A DNA stretch of 36,224 nucleotides from Candidatus Pacearchaeota archaeon (GCA_018221285.1 JAAOYJ010000024.1:77156-113379); one strand, 5' to 3'. Shown: positions 16,338-24,056, counted from the stretch's first letter. Notes: a model not told the origin generated them from the sequence alone. Made by a program: numbers and translations.

Positions 16338-17216
16338 ATGAAATCTCCAAGATCATTTGATGTTTTAGGAAATATTGCTATTGTAAATTTTCCATTGGAT
16401 TTTAAGTTAAAAGATAAAAAAGCATTCGTTCAAAGATTATTGAAGGAACATAGCAATATCAAAACTGTTTTAGAGAAGATAGGGAAGGTTAAGGGAAGGT
16501 TGAGGAAGCCTGAGACTAAGCATTTGGCTGGAGAGAAGACAAAAGAGGTTTTGTATAGAGAGAATGATTGTGTGTTTAGATTTAATATTGACAGGACTTA
16601 TTTTTCTCCTAGGTTGAGTAATGAGAGAAAGGAGATCGCTTCGATGATTAAGAGGAATGATGATGTTTTGGTTATGTTTGCAGGAGTTGCGCCGTTTTCG
16701 ATTGTTATTGCTAAGAAGAGTAGGGCTAAGAGAGTTGTTTCTAATGAGATAAATAAGGAAGCTAACAAATATGCTAAGTTGAATGTAGATTTGAATAAGG
16801 TTAAGGATAAGGTTGAATTGGTTCAGGGAGATGTTAAGCGAGTAATAGGCTCACTGGGTTCGCAATTGATGGCTCCGAAATCGCGTCCCGCAGATTTCTC
16901 CGCTAAGAAGTTGCTATCAAAAAAAGTTCCCCAAAGTTATGATAAACAGAGTAAGTTTGTGGGGTTCGATGTCATAGTCATGCCTAGGCCTCAGTTGAAA
17001 GATAGTTTTCTTGAGCAGGCGTTTAGGTTAAGTAAGAAAGGCACGAGGATTTATTATTATGATTTTTGCAGGGTTGATGAGATTAATTTAATCGTTGAGA
17101 AGATAAAGGATGAGGCAAAGAAGTTTAAGAAAAAGATTAAGATACTAAAGACAAAGAAAGCTGGTGAGATTGCACCGTATAAGATTAGGTTAAGGGTTGA
17201 TTTTAGGGTTGTTTAA
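16338..17216 (+). CDS. trm5: tRNA (guanine-37 N1)-methyltransferase, Trm5/Met-10 family
   Basis: A 292-residue SAM-dependent enzyme that makes m1G37 next to the anticodon. Family landmarks: FDVLGNIAIV at the N-terminus, ETKHLAGEKTKEVLYRE, YFSPRLSNERKEIA, SAM motif MFAGVAPFSI (113-122), EINKEANKYAKLN, and the catalytic-site region FDVIVMPRPQ, where the usual NLP-type sequence is altered. Residues about 171-206 (16848-16955) look like an in-frame insert absent from the usual family layout. It is GC-richer and contains a hairpin GAAATCGCG/CGCaGATTTC. A TATA (TTTAATAA, about 16309-16316) precedes the ATG. Its last 4 nt overlap the end of the convergent nucleotidyltransferase gene. Confidence 0.93.
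   Translation: MKSPRSFDVLGNIAIVNFPLDFKLKDKKAFVQRLLKEHSNIKTVLEKIGKVKGRLRKPETKHLAGEKTKEVLYRENDCVFRFNIDRTYFSPRLSNERKEIASMIKRNDDVLVMFAGVAPFSIVIAKKSRAKRVVSNEINKEANKYAKLNVDLNKVKDKVELVQGDVKRVIGSLGSQLMAPKSRPADFSAKKLLSKKVPQSYDKQSKFVGFDVIVMPRPQLKDSFLEQAFRLSKKGTRIYYYDFCRVDEINLIVEKIKDEAKKFKKKIKILKTKKAGEIAPYKIRLRVDFRVV
16848..16955 (+). repeat. GC-rich in-frame insert with hairpin inside trm5
   Basis: These 108 nt separate the SAM-motif region from the catalytic loop where Trm5 proteins normally have only a short link. The piece is visibly richer in GC than the flanking gene and contains GAAATCGCG-tcc-CGC-a-GATTTC, a 9-bp stem with one bulge. It may be a small palindromic element inserted in frame. That reading depends on comparison with family memory, not a computed alignment. 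Confidence 0.4.
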
Positions 17217-17593
17217 TTTGAATCCCAAAAATCATATAGCACTTTTCCCACTTCATTAAGAATGTCTTCATAAGCATATTTTGTTCCTTTTAATTTAATT
17301 CCTCTATTAAATTCACTTTCATAAAGGGGGGTTATATCTATCTTAATTCCACTTTTTTCAGCCAATCTTTTCCTAATTTTTTTAATCTCTTCCATTCCAT
17401 ATAGGGGCAAACCTTCGAAACAATCTGTTAAAAATAATCTGTATTCATCACCAAAAATTACTGCAAGATCTATATCACTATCTTCTCGCTCTTTAGCAAT
17501 ACTTACAGTTCCAAAAAGGAGAATCTTGATAACTTCTGGGAGTTTTTTAATTTCATCACATGCTTCTAAGGCAATTTTTCTATGAAGGCTCAT
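17213..17593 (-). CDS. MNT-type nucleotidyltransferase-domain protein
   Basis: A 126-residue protein with the minimal nucleotidyltransferase signature: a helix, then 'LFGTVSIAKEREDSDIDLAVI', the G-[ST]-x(n)-D-x-D motif with two metal-binding Asp, and a third acidic position near GIKIDITPLYE. Such proteins often pair with a HEPN protein as a toxin-antitoxin or AMPylation module. No HEPN gene is adjacent here, so it is solitary or unpaired. The minus-strand TATA CTTTAAAAC lies about 25 nt upstream of the ATG. It converges on and overlaps trm5 by 4 nt. Confidence 0.85.
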   Translation of the reverse strand: MSLHRKIALEACDEIKKLPEVIKILLFGTVSIAKEREDSDIDLAVIFGDEYRLFLTDCFEGLPLYGMEEIKKIRKRLAEKSGIKIDITPLYESEFNRGIKLKGTKYAYEDILNEVGKVLYDFWDSN

Positions 17594-17627
17594 ACTGTTA
17601 AATTAAAGGAGTATGTTTTAAAGTTTT

Positions 17628-18938
17628 CTATAACCTCTTTTCAAACTTCACAGCAGTAGGAGCCTCACCACCATGCCAGGTAAATCTTGGGCGCATTCTC
17701 ATAGGATAGATTCTTTCTGAGTTATCATCGAGAATTATTGCAGAACCTTTTAGAGTTGGTAAATCGTCCATCTGCTTCTTTATGCTTGCTAAAAGATAGC
17801 TTTGCATTATTTGATTTAGGGCCTCGAGGTCTGATTGAGAAGTCACTCTATGTGCTATAACTAAATCTGATTGGGTCATTACGTCTCTATGGATTTGTCC
17901 AGGCTGCTGAGTTGCTAGAACAAGAGAGATTCCAGGCTGTCTTCCCTCCCTCAATAACTGAATAAGAGCATCTGTTGCAATTGTTTTTCTGCCAAGCGGA
18001 AGGAACTCGTGAGCTTCATCTATAAACATCCATATTAAGGGGTTTTCTTTTTTCTCAGGTTCTGACATGTAGTCCAAACCTCTTGAGACGGACGCGATTT
18101 CTTCTTTTTTTCTCGCATCCATTCTTTGATTAAAGATTTTCCTTGAGAGTAAGCTGATTACTAGTGCTCTTATATTAAATGCTCCAACAGAATTGTAGAC
18201 ACTTAGGTCCAGAATAGAGGTTGTTCCAGCAGTTATCAGGTCGTTTACTTGTGTTGCTTGTTTTTGAGTTTCAGAGAAAATTCCCCATGTCTTTGCTGCC
18301 TCGAACAAACCAACAGCAGCGTTCTTCGTCGCGATATCAGTTTTAGGATCTCTCTCTAGATTGATGATTACGTCATTAAGTCCAAAATCTCCAATTTGTT
18401 TTAATCTAGTTATGGTTCGTTGAATTAAAACTGAAATAGGGTTCATCATATCAAGTCCGAAAGTTAGAACCCAATCTTCAGGGTTCATTTCTGCAATGTC
18501 CAGTGCAAACGACTCATCTATAGGAATTCCTTTTTCTAAATAGTCGTCATAATGTCCGAATGGAACAAAGATCTTGACTGGTAGATTTTGAGATTTTAAT
18601 CCCCATTCTTGTAGAAGTTCCTTGCCTTTTTCATTTGGGTATTTCATAGTCCAGTAGATTCCCATTGTATCAAAGATCAGGGAAGCAATATTTTGGCTTA
18701 CATCTTCTGGGAGGTTTGCAAGTTCCTCTGCGATCACCCCCAATGTATAAGATTTTCCTGAACCTCTTTTTCCAGCCACGAGAATAACATGGCTTCGCGC
18801 GATATCCATCATTATTTTATTACTTAGAGAAGTATACTGCCCCATTTTCACATAACCTTTTCCAATATATGTCAGCCCTTTATCTCCAAGAGCTTTTTTA
18901 TCGCTCTGGTTTCTTCCTGTGACAATCTCATGTGCCAT
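17628..18938 (-). CDS. HerA/FtsK-like ATPase (DUF87 family)
   Basis: A 436-residue P-loop ATPase of the HerA type. It shows Walker A AGKRGSGKSYT (about residues 55-65), Walker B WMFIDEAHEFLP, a sensor segment VLATQQPGQIH and an arginine region (AHRVTSQSDLEALN). HerA proteins are hexameric DNA translocases that work with NurA in recombination. The related bipolar helicases also include solitary members like this one, and no NurA, Mre11 or Rad50 gene is visible nearby. The N-terminal approximately 35 residues carry a short beta segment (KGLTYIGKGYVKMG) typical of the HAS-barrel region but shortened. A TATA-like element (ATTAAAAAT, minus strand) precedes the ATG. Confidence 0.88.
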   Translation of the reverse strand: MAHEIVTGRNQSDKKALGDKGLTYIGKGYVKMGQYTSLSNKIMMDIARSHVILVAGKRGSGKSYTLGVIAEELANLPEDVSQNIASLIFDTMGIYWTMKYPNEKGKELLQEWGLKSQNLPVKIFVPFGHYDDYLEKGIPIDESFALDIAEMNPEDWVLTFGLDMMNPISVLIQRTITRLKQIGDFGLNDVIINLERDPKTDIATKNAAVGLFEAAKTWGIFSETQKQATQVNDLITAGTTSILDLSVYNSVGAFNIRALVISLLSRKIFNQRMDARKKEEIASVSRGLDYMSEPEKKENPLIWMFIDEAHEFLPLGRKTIATDALIQLLREGRQPGISLVLATQQPGQIHRDVMTQSDLVIAHRVTSQSDLEALNQIMQSYLLASIKKQMDDLPTLKGSAIILDDNSERIYPMRMRPRFTWHGGEAPTAVKFEKRL

Positions 18939-18989
18939 GGTTGAAATTAGTCAAGAAGATTTTTAATTGTTTGGATTAGATATTAGTTT

Positions 18990-19018
18990 CACCAAAATGT
19001 TTTTAAACGGAATTTTCA
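18990..19018 (+). repeat. 29-bp promoter repeat, left copy
   Basis: Identical over 29 nt to 20084-20112. It contains a TTTTTAAA TATA-like core. In the right copy this is the promoter of the DsbA-like gene; here it leads only to a 34-codon open frame starting at 19025. The two copies bracket about 1.1 kb holding the HAD gene. Confidence 0.85.
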
Positions 19019-19024
19019 GCAACT

Positions 19025-19129
19025 ATGGTATCAAAGAATTTTCATAGATTGGAAACTCACGAGGTCACTCATTTCGTTCGTTCCGCTCGTGCCACGCCTT
19101 GCAGGCTCTCGCTTCGCTCGGGAAAATGA
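19025..19129 (+). CDS. Possible 34-residue open frame after the duplicated promoter (doubtful)
   Basis: The frame starts MVSKNFHRLETHE and continues into basic GC-rich sequence to a TGA. The TATA spacing is right for a leaderless start, but composition and length suggest chance or a remnant. Confidence 0.15.
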   Translation: MVSKNFHRLETHEVTHFVRSARATPCRLSLRSGK

Positions 19130-19166
19130 ACAGTGATTAAAGAGAAAATCCTTGCAGGATTTTCCC

Positions 19167-19213
19167 AAATTAATTTCTCAGCCAGCTCGTAAACTCGCGG
19201 GAGAAATTAATTT
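19167..19213. repeat. Perfect 13-bp inverted repeat (hairpin)
   Basis: AAATTAATTTCTC (19167-19179) and GAGAAATTAATTT (19201-19213) are exact reverse complements with a 21-nt loop. A second hairpin, GAAAATCC/GGATTTTC, lies immediately upstream (19144-19164). They may form a terminator or be ends of a small element. Confidence 0.7.
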
Positions 19214-19262
19214 TCCTTAATCGCGATGTTATATCTAATTTTAAGATTTTCAAAAGAATAAC

Positions 19263-19924
19263 GAAAGCCCCCTAAAGATTTAAAACAATTAAATTCACAT
19301 TATAATTATGAAAGCAATTGTATTTGATTTTGACGGTGTTATCGCTGATACATACGATTTTAATATGGGATTAGTAAAAGAAGTTGGACATAATGTAAGT
19401 GATGAAGATTTTAAGGCGCATCATGATTGTAATTGTTTAGAAAAACCAAAGATAGCTTTTACAGGAGAATCTTATAATAACTTTCTTAAGAAATACTTGG
19501 AAAGAATTACTCGAGTAAAATCTTTTTTCACATTAGAGAATATTCAAGCTATAAAGAAGATTAGTTCTTTGTATATTATTTCTAGTACAAAAGAACAGTC
19601 AATTAAAAAGTTTTTAGATTATAATAATTTAAGTTATTTTGATGCGATTTTAGGATATGATTTTCATAAATCTAAAGTTGAAAAATTTAAATATTTATTG
19701 AAAAAGTATAATTTAAAGCCAGATGAAGTTGTATTTGTGACTGATACTTTGGGGGATATTTTAGAAGCTAATAAAGTTAATGTTAAAACAATTGCTGTAG
19801 ATTATGGATTTCATGACTTAAATAGGTTAAAGAGAGGAAGTCCGTTTGAAATTGTTTCAAATTTTGACGAGTTATTAAAAGTAATTAAAAATATGTGAAA
19901 TTAATTGAAAAAACGGGGGCTTTC
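19263..19924. repeat. 10-bp inverted repeats flanking the HAD gene
   Basis: GAAAGCCCCC (19263-19272) and GGGGGCTTTC (19915-19924) are exact reverse complements placed just outside the HAD gene. Further out, degenerate direct repeats (19107-19127 with 19935-19956; 19131-19150 with 20026-20043) and the 29-bp promoter copies give nested boundaries, as in a small cargo-bearing insertion. Confidence 0.55.
19308..19898 (+). CDS. HAD-superfamily hydrolase (phosphoglycolate-phosphatase-like)
   Basis: A 196-residue HAD protein. Motif I is MKAIVFDFDGVIADT with the nucleophile and acid/base Asp (residues 8 and 10), motif II is the Ser in YIISSTKEQ, motif III is the Lys in HKSKVEKF, and motif IV is VFVTDTLGDILEA. 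A helical cap sits between motifs I and II. It is probably a small phosphatase; the substrate cannot be predicted. The gene lies in an approximately 1.1-kb region bracketed by a duplicated promoter and by inverted repeats, and is richer in A+T than its flanks, so recent arrival is plausible. A TATA (ATTTAAAAC) lies about 23 nt before the ATG. Confidence 0.9.
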   Translation: MKAIVFDFDGVIADTYDFNMGLVKEVGHNVSDEDFKAHHDCNCLEKPKIAFTGESYNNFLKKYLERITRVKSFFTLENIQAIKKISSLYIISSTKEQSIKKFLDYNNLSYFDAILGYDFHKSKVEKFKYLLKKYNLKPDEVVFVTDTLGDILEANKVNVKTIAVDYGFHDLNRLKRGSPFEIVSNFDELLKVIKNM

Positions 19925-20083
19925 TTAATGTTAGTCTCGCGTTCGCTCGGAAAAATCTTAAAACTCTCCTCCTTCCAGTCGTCGGGGACGCTAGCGCTTT
20001 CACTATCGTTCACCCAGACATAACACAGATTAAAAAGAAAATCGCTCGGCTCGCATTTTTTCCAAATTCCTTGTAATCAATTC

Positions 20084-20112
20084 CACCAAAATGTTTTTAA
20101 ACGGAATTTTCA
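20084..20112 (+). repeat. 29-bp promoter repeat, right copy
   Basis: The exact match of 18990-19018. The TATA core sits about 21 nt before the GTG/ATG start of the DsbA-like gene, so this copy looks functional. Confidence 0.85.
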
Positions 20113-20122
20113 TTAACTTGTG

Positions 20123-21256
20123 ATGGAGAACGAAGAAAAGCCAAAAGTTGAGGAGCCTATGGAGAAAACCGAGGAGCCTAAGGAAACTGTTGAAAAACCC
20201 AAAGAGAAGGTAGTTGAAAAAGTTCAAGAGAAAGCCATTGGGGAGAAGCAGGATGTTGGGGAAACTCTTACAGATATGGTAAGGGAAAAACCTTGGATGG
20301 TTTCTACACTTGTTTTGAGTGTGATTGTTTTAATATTTTTATTTAGTAGCTTTGTTGGGCCAACAGGGAATGCAATTACAGGAAGTGTTGTTGCTGGAGC
20401 AGATGCGGGGCAGGCTTTACTTGATTTTGCCAATTCACAAGGGGCAGAGGCAGAATTATTAGGTGTTGAGGATGTGGGAGAGTTTTATGAGGTTATTTTA
20501 TCAATTAACGGGCAAGAAACTCCTTTAATGGTTACTAAAGATGGAGAATATTTTTTATCAGGAAGTTTAGTTCCTTTGCAGAGTGTTACTCCTCCTTCAC
20601 AGCCGTCTTCACCAACAGGCGCTGATGTTCCTAAATCAGATAAACCAAAGGCCGAATTATTTATTATGACCCATTGTCCTTATGGAACTCAGGCCGAGAA
20701 AGGGTTTATTCCTGCGATTAAAGCATTGGGAGATACAGCTGATGTTAAGATTCGGTTTGTGCACTACTTTATGCATGAGCAACCAGGCCAAGAGCCAGAC
20801 GAGACTCCTAAGCAAGTTTGTATAAGGGAAGAGCAGCCAGATAAGTGGTTAGATTATTTAGAGTGTTTCTTGAAAGAAGGAGATTCTAGTAGCTGTTTGA
20901 GAGAAGTTAATATTAATATGGCTGATTTGAATACTTGTATTAATACTGGAAAAGCAGATGAATATTATGCTGAGGATTCTGCATTGAGCCAGAGTTATGG
21001 TGTTGGAGGGAGTCCTACGATGGTTATTAATGGGGTTAGATTTGCACCATCTGCACAATCTTGTAGTGCTAGTCAGCAAGAATCAGGAGAATGTATTATT
21101 TATCCGATAGGAAGAGATTCAGCAAGTTATTTGAGTGGGATTTGTGAGTCATTTAACGACGCTCCTGAAGAATGCGCTTTAGAATTATCAAGTGCTTCAC
21201 CTTCGCCAGGATTTGGTTACAGCACAACAGGTTCTGCAACAAGTGCTCAGTGTTGA
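20123..21256 (+). CDS. Membrane-anchored thioredoxin-fold (DsbA-like) protein
   Basis: The product is 377 residues from the ATG at 20123; a GTG one codon earlier is also possible. The first 55 residues are Lys/Glu/Pro-rich repeats (VEEPMEKTEEPKETVEKP). One membrane helix follows (WMVSTLVLSVIVLIFLFSS, about 62-80), then PTGNAITGSVV. An approximately 60-residue linker domain leads to a thioredoxin fold with active-site CPYG (MTHCPYGTQAEKGF) and the cis-Pro loop GGSPTMVING. Many extra cysteines (about nine in the C-terminal half) suggest disulfides outside the cell. A role in disulfide formation or repair of surface proteins is likely (inference); the giant surface protein in this window is a possible client. 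The promoter is one copy of a 29-bp repeat. Confidence 0.88.
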   Translation: MENEEKPKVEEPMEKTEEPKETVEKPKEKVVEKVQEKAIGEKQDVGETLTDMVREKPWMVSTLVLSVIVLIFLFSSFVGPTGNAITGSVVAGADAGQALLDFANSQGAEAELLGVEDVGEFYEVILSINGQETPLMVTKDGEYFLSGSLVPLQSVTPPSQPSSPTGADVPKSDKPKAELFIMTHCPYGTQAEKGFIPAIKALGDTADVKIRFVHYFMHEQPGQEPDETPKQVCIREEQPDKWLDYLECFLKEGDSSSCLREVNINMADLNTCINTGKADEYYAEDSALSQSYGVGGSPTMVINGVRFAPSAQSCSASQQESGECIIYPIGRDSASYLSGICESFNDAPEECALELSSASPSPGFGYSTTGSATSAQC

Positions 21257-21261
21257 GGTTT

Positions 21262-21456
21262 TTATCTGTGATTGTTATGTAATGAATATAAGCTTCGAGA
21301 ATCTTTTACCATTTCTTTTGCAACTTTCATTTCATAAATCCTTAATAAATTCATCTCTTCATCATCCAAGCAGATTTCACAAGAGCCAGGGTGTTCAAAG
21401 GCACCTCCACAATTGTTACATATTATTTTACATATGTCTCCAAACAGATCTTTCAT
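21262..21456 (-). CDS. Small zinc-ribbon protein in the rfc operon
   Basis: The product is 64 residues from the ATG at 21456. The four-Cys pattern CKIICNNCGGAFEHPGSCEIC suggests one zinc site, followed by a helix (EEMNLLRIYEMKVAKEMVKD). Its ATG begins 1 nt after the stop of rfcL, so it is almost surely co-transcribed and coupled. No family was recognised. A role near the clamp loader is suggested only by position. Confidence 0.65.
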   Translation of the reverse strand: MKDLFGDICKIICNNCGGAFEHPGSCEICLDDEEMNLLRIYEMKVAKEMVKDSRSLYSLHNNHR

Positions 21457-21457
21457 T

Positions 21458-22630
21458 TTAACTCCCAATGTATTCAATTTCGTCCTCTGTGAGCTTAAGT
21501 TCTTTTTGAATTGAAGGATTTGATTTGATTATTTGTTTTATCACAGGGAATTCATTCATTGCACGTTTAGTTCCGACATGGACATATCTAGCGTATTTCT
21601 TAGAGATTGATTTCTTTTTAGCTGTTCTTTGGTTGTTGAGCCAGATTTTCAATATTCTAGTAGGCCTCTTGTAGCTTGTGAAGCCTGTTTTAGGGGTTTT
21701 CTTGGCTGATGATATGCCATAGCTTAGAAATATGTTTTCGTATACTAAAAATCTCCAGTATTGCTGTTTGTAGATTCTGCCTTTGAATACATCTGCTTTG
21801 CTTAGCAAGTCATATGCTCTTGCGAGTTCTTCTCCTTGATATTCTGATGGGATGTTCTCTTCCATCCATAGTAGTATCTCATCAAGAGGCATTTTAACAG
21901 AGTCAAAGACTCGCAGGGTTTCTTCAGTAGGTTTGCCTTTGAATACTGTTCTTAGAGCGTTGAATATGTCTGTTTCCTTGTCTCTTTCCTCGAGAACAGC
22001 CATAGAAGGCTCCTCCATGTGAGATAATGTCTGTATGTCGTTTATGGCTGCCCTAATGTCTCCTTTGGCCTTTATCGCGACCTTTGTTATCATATTGTGA
22101 TCTATGAATTTATTCTCTTTTCTCAAGAGATTTATCAGAACATCTTTTATTATATCATAAGGAATTTCTTTTAGTTGAACAAGCTCTGACTTTTTTCTTA
22201 AAGGGCTTAGTTTTTTATGCCAGACATCGTTTGCAGTTATGATTACAGGATAAGTAGTTCGCTCAATTAGTCTTACTAACTCCAGAACACCACCTCTATC
22301 ATAATATCCACTGATTCCATCAACCTCATCTACAAGAATTATCTTTCCTTTTTTTGAAAGTGACTGTTGTTCCATTGCTGGTTTGAGAATCTCTTGTAAT
22401 TTTGCTTTGTTTCTTATGTCTGAAGCATTGAGCTCAAAAATTTCTGAGTTGATTTCGTGTGCTGTAACAAAAGCGAGAGTTGTTTTTCCAGTCCCAGGAG
22501 GTCCGTGAAGCAACAAAGCTTTCTTTCCAGTTCCAAAATATTTCGTAAAAGATTTAATTTTATCGACGGCTAAGTCCTGTCCTTTGACATCATCGAACTT
22601 TTTCGGCCTATATTTTTCAGTCCATGGCAT
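21458..22630 (-). CDS. rfcL: Replication factor C large subunit
   Basis: A 390-residue clamp-loader subunit, shorter than the roughly 480 residues common for archaeal RfcL, mainly through a shorter C-terminal tail. It shows MPWTEKYRPKKFDDVKGQ, Walker [13 protein letters not shown], Walker B KIILVDEVDGIS and a sensor region ('IITANDVWHKKLSPL'). It carries the S-x-L-R-K-K-like substitution typical of the large subunit in place of the SRC motif. No clear PIP box is seen at the C-terminus. It begins 4 nt after rfcS and is followed at once by a small zinc protein. RFC loads the PCNA ring for PolB and FEN1. Confidence 0.95.
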   Translation of the reverse strand: MPWTEKYRPKKFDDVKGQDLAVDKIKSFTKYFGTGKKALLLHGPPGTGKTTLAFVTAHEINSEIFELNASDIRNKAKLQEILKPAMEQQSLSKKGKIILVDEVDGISGYYDRGGVLELVRLIERTTYPVIITANDVWHKKLSPLRKKSELVQLKEIPYDIIKDVLINLLRKENKFIDHNMITKVAIKAKGDIRAAINDIQTLSHMEEPSMAVLEERDKETDIFNALRTVFKGKPTEETLRVFDSVKMPLDEILLWMEENIPSEYQGEELARAYDLLSKADVFKGRIYKQQYWRFLVYENIFLSYGISSAKKTPKTGFTSYKRPTRILKIWLNNQRTAKKKSISKKYARYVHVGTKRAMNEFPVIKQIIKSNPSIQKELKLTEDEIEYIGS

Positions 22631-22634
22631 GTTT

Positions 22635-23597
22635 TCACCCCTTTCCCAAACCAGCTAGTACAAAACTTGCTAGAAGAGCTTGTAATTGTATGAAAGGATC
22701 AGAGCCTTCAACGATTCTGAACTCTGCTTCGCCTGTTTTCTCTGTGAGTTTGACTTTTATTTCTGGTTCTACTGGTAGATTCCAGATTTCTTTTTGGACA
22801 GCTTTGATAACATCCTGTCCTGAGATGCTTTCTTTGAGCATGACGTCTAAAAGTTTCTCTCTTGCCCTTTGGAAATCTCCTGCGATCGCGTAATCAAGAA
22901 CAATTTTGATATCTTTTGGTTTTGCGTTTGAGATGATTGTAGAGATAAGATCTGGAGTGATTGAAGGTGATACTGAGGCTGTTGATTGAAGTAGATTGAT
23001 GCATCTTCTACAATCTCCCTCGCTGCCCTCATAAATTATTTCTATTGATTCTGGAGGGATTGTTAGGTTTTCTGATTCAGCGATCCTTCCGATTACTTTC
23101 TCAATATCCTTCTTTTCTAACAATTTGAATCTGAACATTGCACATCTTGATTGGATTGGATCAATGATTTTGCTTGAATAGTTGCAAGATAAGATGAATC
23201 TGCAGGTCGCTGAATAGTTTTCCATTGTTCTCCTTAGTGCTTGTTGGGCTTCGGGAGTGAGTGCGTCTGCTTCATCGAGGAATATTACTTTGAAGGGCAC
23301 GTTTCCGAGGGCTTTTGTCCTCGCGAAGTTCTTTACCTTTTCTCTTACGACGTTGATTCCTCTTTCATCTGAGGCGTTTAACTCAAGATAATTGTCTTTC
23401 CAATTCTCCTTGAAAAGTTCTTTCACGACTATTAACGCTAAGGTGGATTTACCTGTTCCTGCTGGCCCAGCGAAGAGTAAATGAGGGATATTCAATGAGC
23501 CGGTCAGAGCCTCGACTCGCTTCACTATGTTATCTTGTCCTAGAACTTCAAAGAATTTAGACGGTCTGTACTTTTCAGTCCAGATTTCGCTCACCAT
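22635..23597 (-). CDS. rfcS: Replication factor C small subunit
   Basis: The product is 320 residues from the ATG at 23597 (MVSEIWTEKYRP), which matches the family start; an upstream in-frame GTG at 23639 would add an uncharacteristic 14 residues. Motifs: Walker A GPAGTGKSTLA, Walker B VIFLDEADALT, sensor 1 ILSCNYSSKI and the arginine-finger SRC motif (QSRCAMF). The C-terminal collar domain carries KVKLTEKTGEAEFRI. It forms the ATPase pentamer with RfcL. The only good TATA (about 23725-23733) sits more than 120 nt upstream, at leaderless spacing to a different ATG (23704), so rfcS may be translated from a leadered mRNA behind a short upstream frame. Confidence 0.96.
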   Translation of the reverse strand: MVSEIWTEKYRPSKFFEVLGQDNIVKRVEALTGSLNIPHLLFAGPAGTGKSTLALIVVKELFKENWKDNYLELNASDERGINVVREKVKNFARTKALGNVPFKVIFLDEADALTPEAQQALRRTMENYSATCRFILSCNYSSKIIDPIQSRCAMFRFKLLEKKDIEKVIGRIAESENLTIPPESIEIIYEGSEGDCRRCINLLQSTASVSPSITPDLISTIISNAKPKDIKIVLDYAIAGDFQRAREKLLDVMLKESISGQDVIKAVQKEIWNLPVEPEIKVKLTEKTGEAEFRIVEGSDPFIQLQALLASFVLAGLGKG

Positions 23598-23704
23598 TGA
23601 AAACAACCTATGGTTTTTTTCGATTTTCCCTCTCGGCACGAATAGACGATTTCTAATTGCCTCCGCGGAAATCGCATAGGCACCTCTTTTGTAATTGCCA
23701 TCAT
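23591..23704 (-). CDS. Possible 37-residue upstream open frame overlapping the rfcS start
   Basis: An ATG-ATG at 23704 lies about 20 nt from a TATA (TTTATTAAC on the minus strand) and opens a 37-codon frame (MMAITKEVPMRFPRRQ...). It ends at a TGA overlapping the rfcS ATG by 7 nt. Within it, CGATTTC/GAAATCG can form a hairpin. It could couple translation into rfcS, or mark a small insertion between promoter and gene. The peptide matches nothing known to me. Confidence 0.3.
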   Translation of the reverse strand: MMAITKEVPMRFPRRQLEIVYSCREGKSKKTIGCFQW

Positions 23705-23751
23705 GTTTAATTTATCAGAGATTGGTTAATAAAGATTTCTGTGGTTGAGAA

Positions 23752-23868
23752 CTACTTACTTCTTGCTCTTCGCTGTTTTCTCTTCCTTTTCTCTTTTCTA
23801 AGCCTTTTACGTTGCCACTTCCAACGCATCTGCCATCGTTTTTTCCATCTTCGGGATGATCGTTTCAT
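23752..23868 (-). CDS. rpl41e: Ribosomal protein eL41 (L41e)
   Basis: A 38-residue extremely basic peptide. The last 25 residues, from an internal Met at 23829, match the size and pattern of eukaryotic/archaeal L41e: MRWKWQRKRLRKEKRKRKQ then RRARSK. Both the 38- and 25-residue starts are possible. The first ATG is favoured because a TATA (CTTTAAAA, minus strand, 23891-23898) ends 22 nt before it. eL41 is a single-helix protein bridging the two ribosomal subunits. It lies upstream of rfcS on the same strand. Confidence 0.82.
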   Translation of the reverse strand: MKRSSRRWKKRWQMRWKWQRKRLRKEKRKRKQRRARSK

Positions 23869-23936
23869 AGGAAGGAAAGAAAAAATTAGTTTTTAAAGTT
23901 TGCCTCGCCCGTACGAGCATTTTTTGATTAGGTAAA

Positions 23937-23944
23937 TTTAAATA
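23937..23944 (+). promoter_or_regulatory. TATA box of the tRNA-Ile locus
   Basis: TTTAAATA ends 23 nt before 23968, the first base of the duplicated tRNA 5' end, not before the true tRNA at 24070. Transcription therefore probably starts at the partial copy and reads through a structured leader into the tRNA. Confidence 0.55.
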
Positions 23945-23967
23945 TGAAAGAGATGTGAAAGATTCGT

Positions 23968-24056
23968 GAGCCTATAGCTCAGCGAGACAACGAAGTTTTC
24001 TCGCGCACTTTCCGGTTTGAATATTTTGTTTAAACCAATTTGTTCGCTATAGTCTC
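23968..24056 (+). repeat. Duplicated tRNA-Ile 5' end forming a tRNA-like structured leader
   Basis: The first 16 nt of tRNA-Ile (24070-24085) occur exactly at 23968-23983. The copy's GAGCCTATAGC (23968-23978) can pair with GCTATAGTCTC (24046-24056), leaving one mismatch. Inside are CGAGA/TCTCG and GGTTT/AAACC hairpins, giving a cloverleaf-like fold of about 90 nt that is not a normal tRNA (no standard T arm or anticodon arm). Confidence 0.6.

Larger units (their letters stand above)
18939..19307. other. Gene-poor region with repeated promoter, GC-rich patches and hairpins
   Basis: No convincing long gene is present. It contains copy 1 of a 29-bp promoter repeat (18990-19018), whose TATA leads at leaderless spacing to an ATG at 19025 and a 34-codon frame of doubtful meaning. 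A GC-rich patch (about 19060-19125) follows, then a hairpin GAAAATCC/GGATTTTC (19144-19164) and a perfect 13-bp inverted repeat (19167-19179 with 19201-19213). The HAD gene's own TATA (ATTTAAAAC) lies near the right end. Confidence 0.6.

Noticed and set aside
19025-19129. 34-codon frame after the duplicated promoter as a real gene
   Set aside because: Listed only as doubtful: GC-rich, basic, no homology recognised; likely chance downstream of a copied promoter.
19060-20060. CRISPR array
   Set aside because: The repeats here are few, degenerate and irregularly spaced, with no regular spacer pattern.
23597-23639. Longer rfcS start at GTG 23639
   Set aside because: It would add 14 residues not seen in the family; the ATG at 23597 begins the conserved WTEKYRP segment directly.
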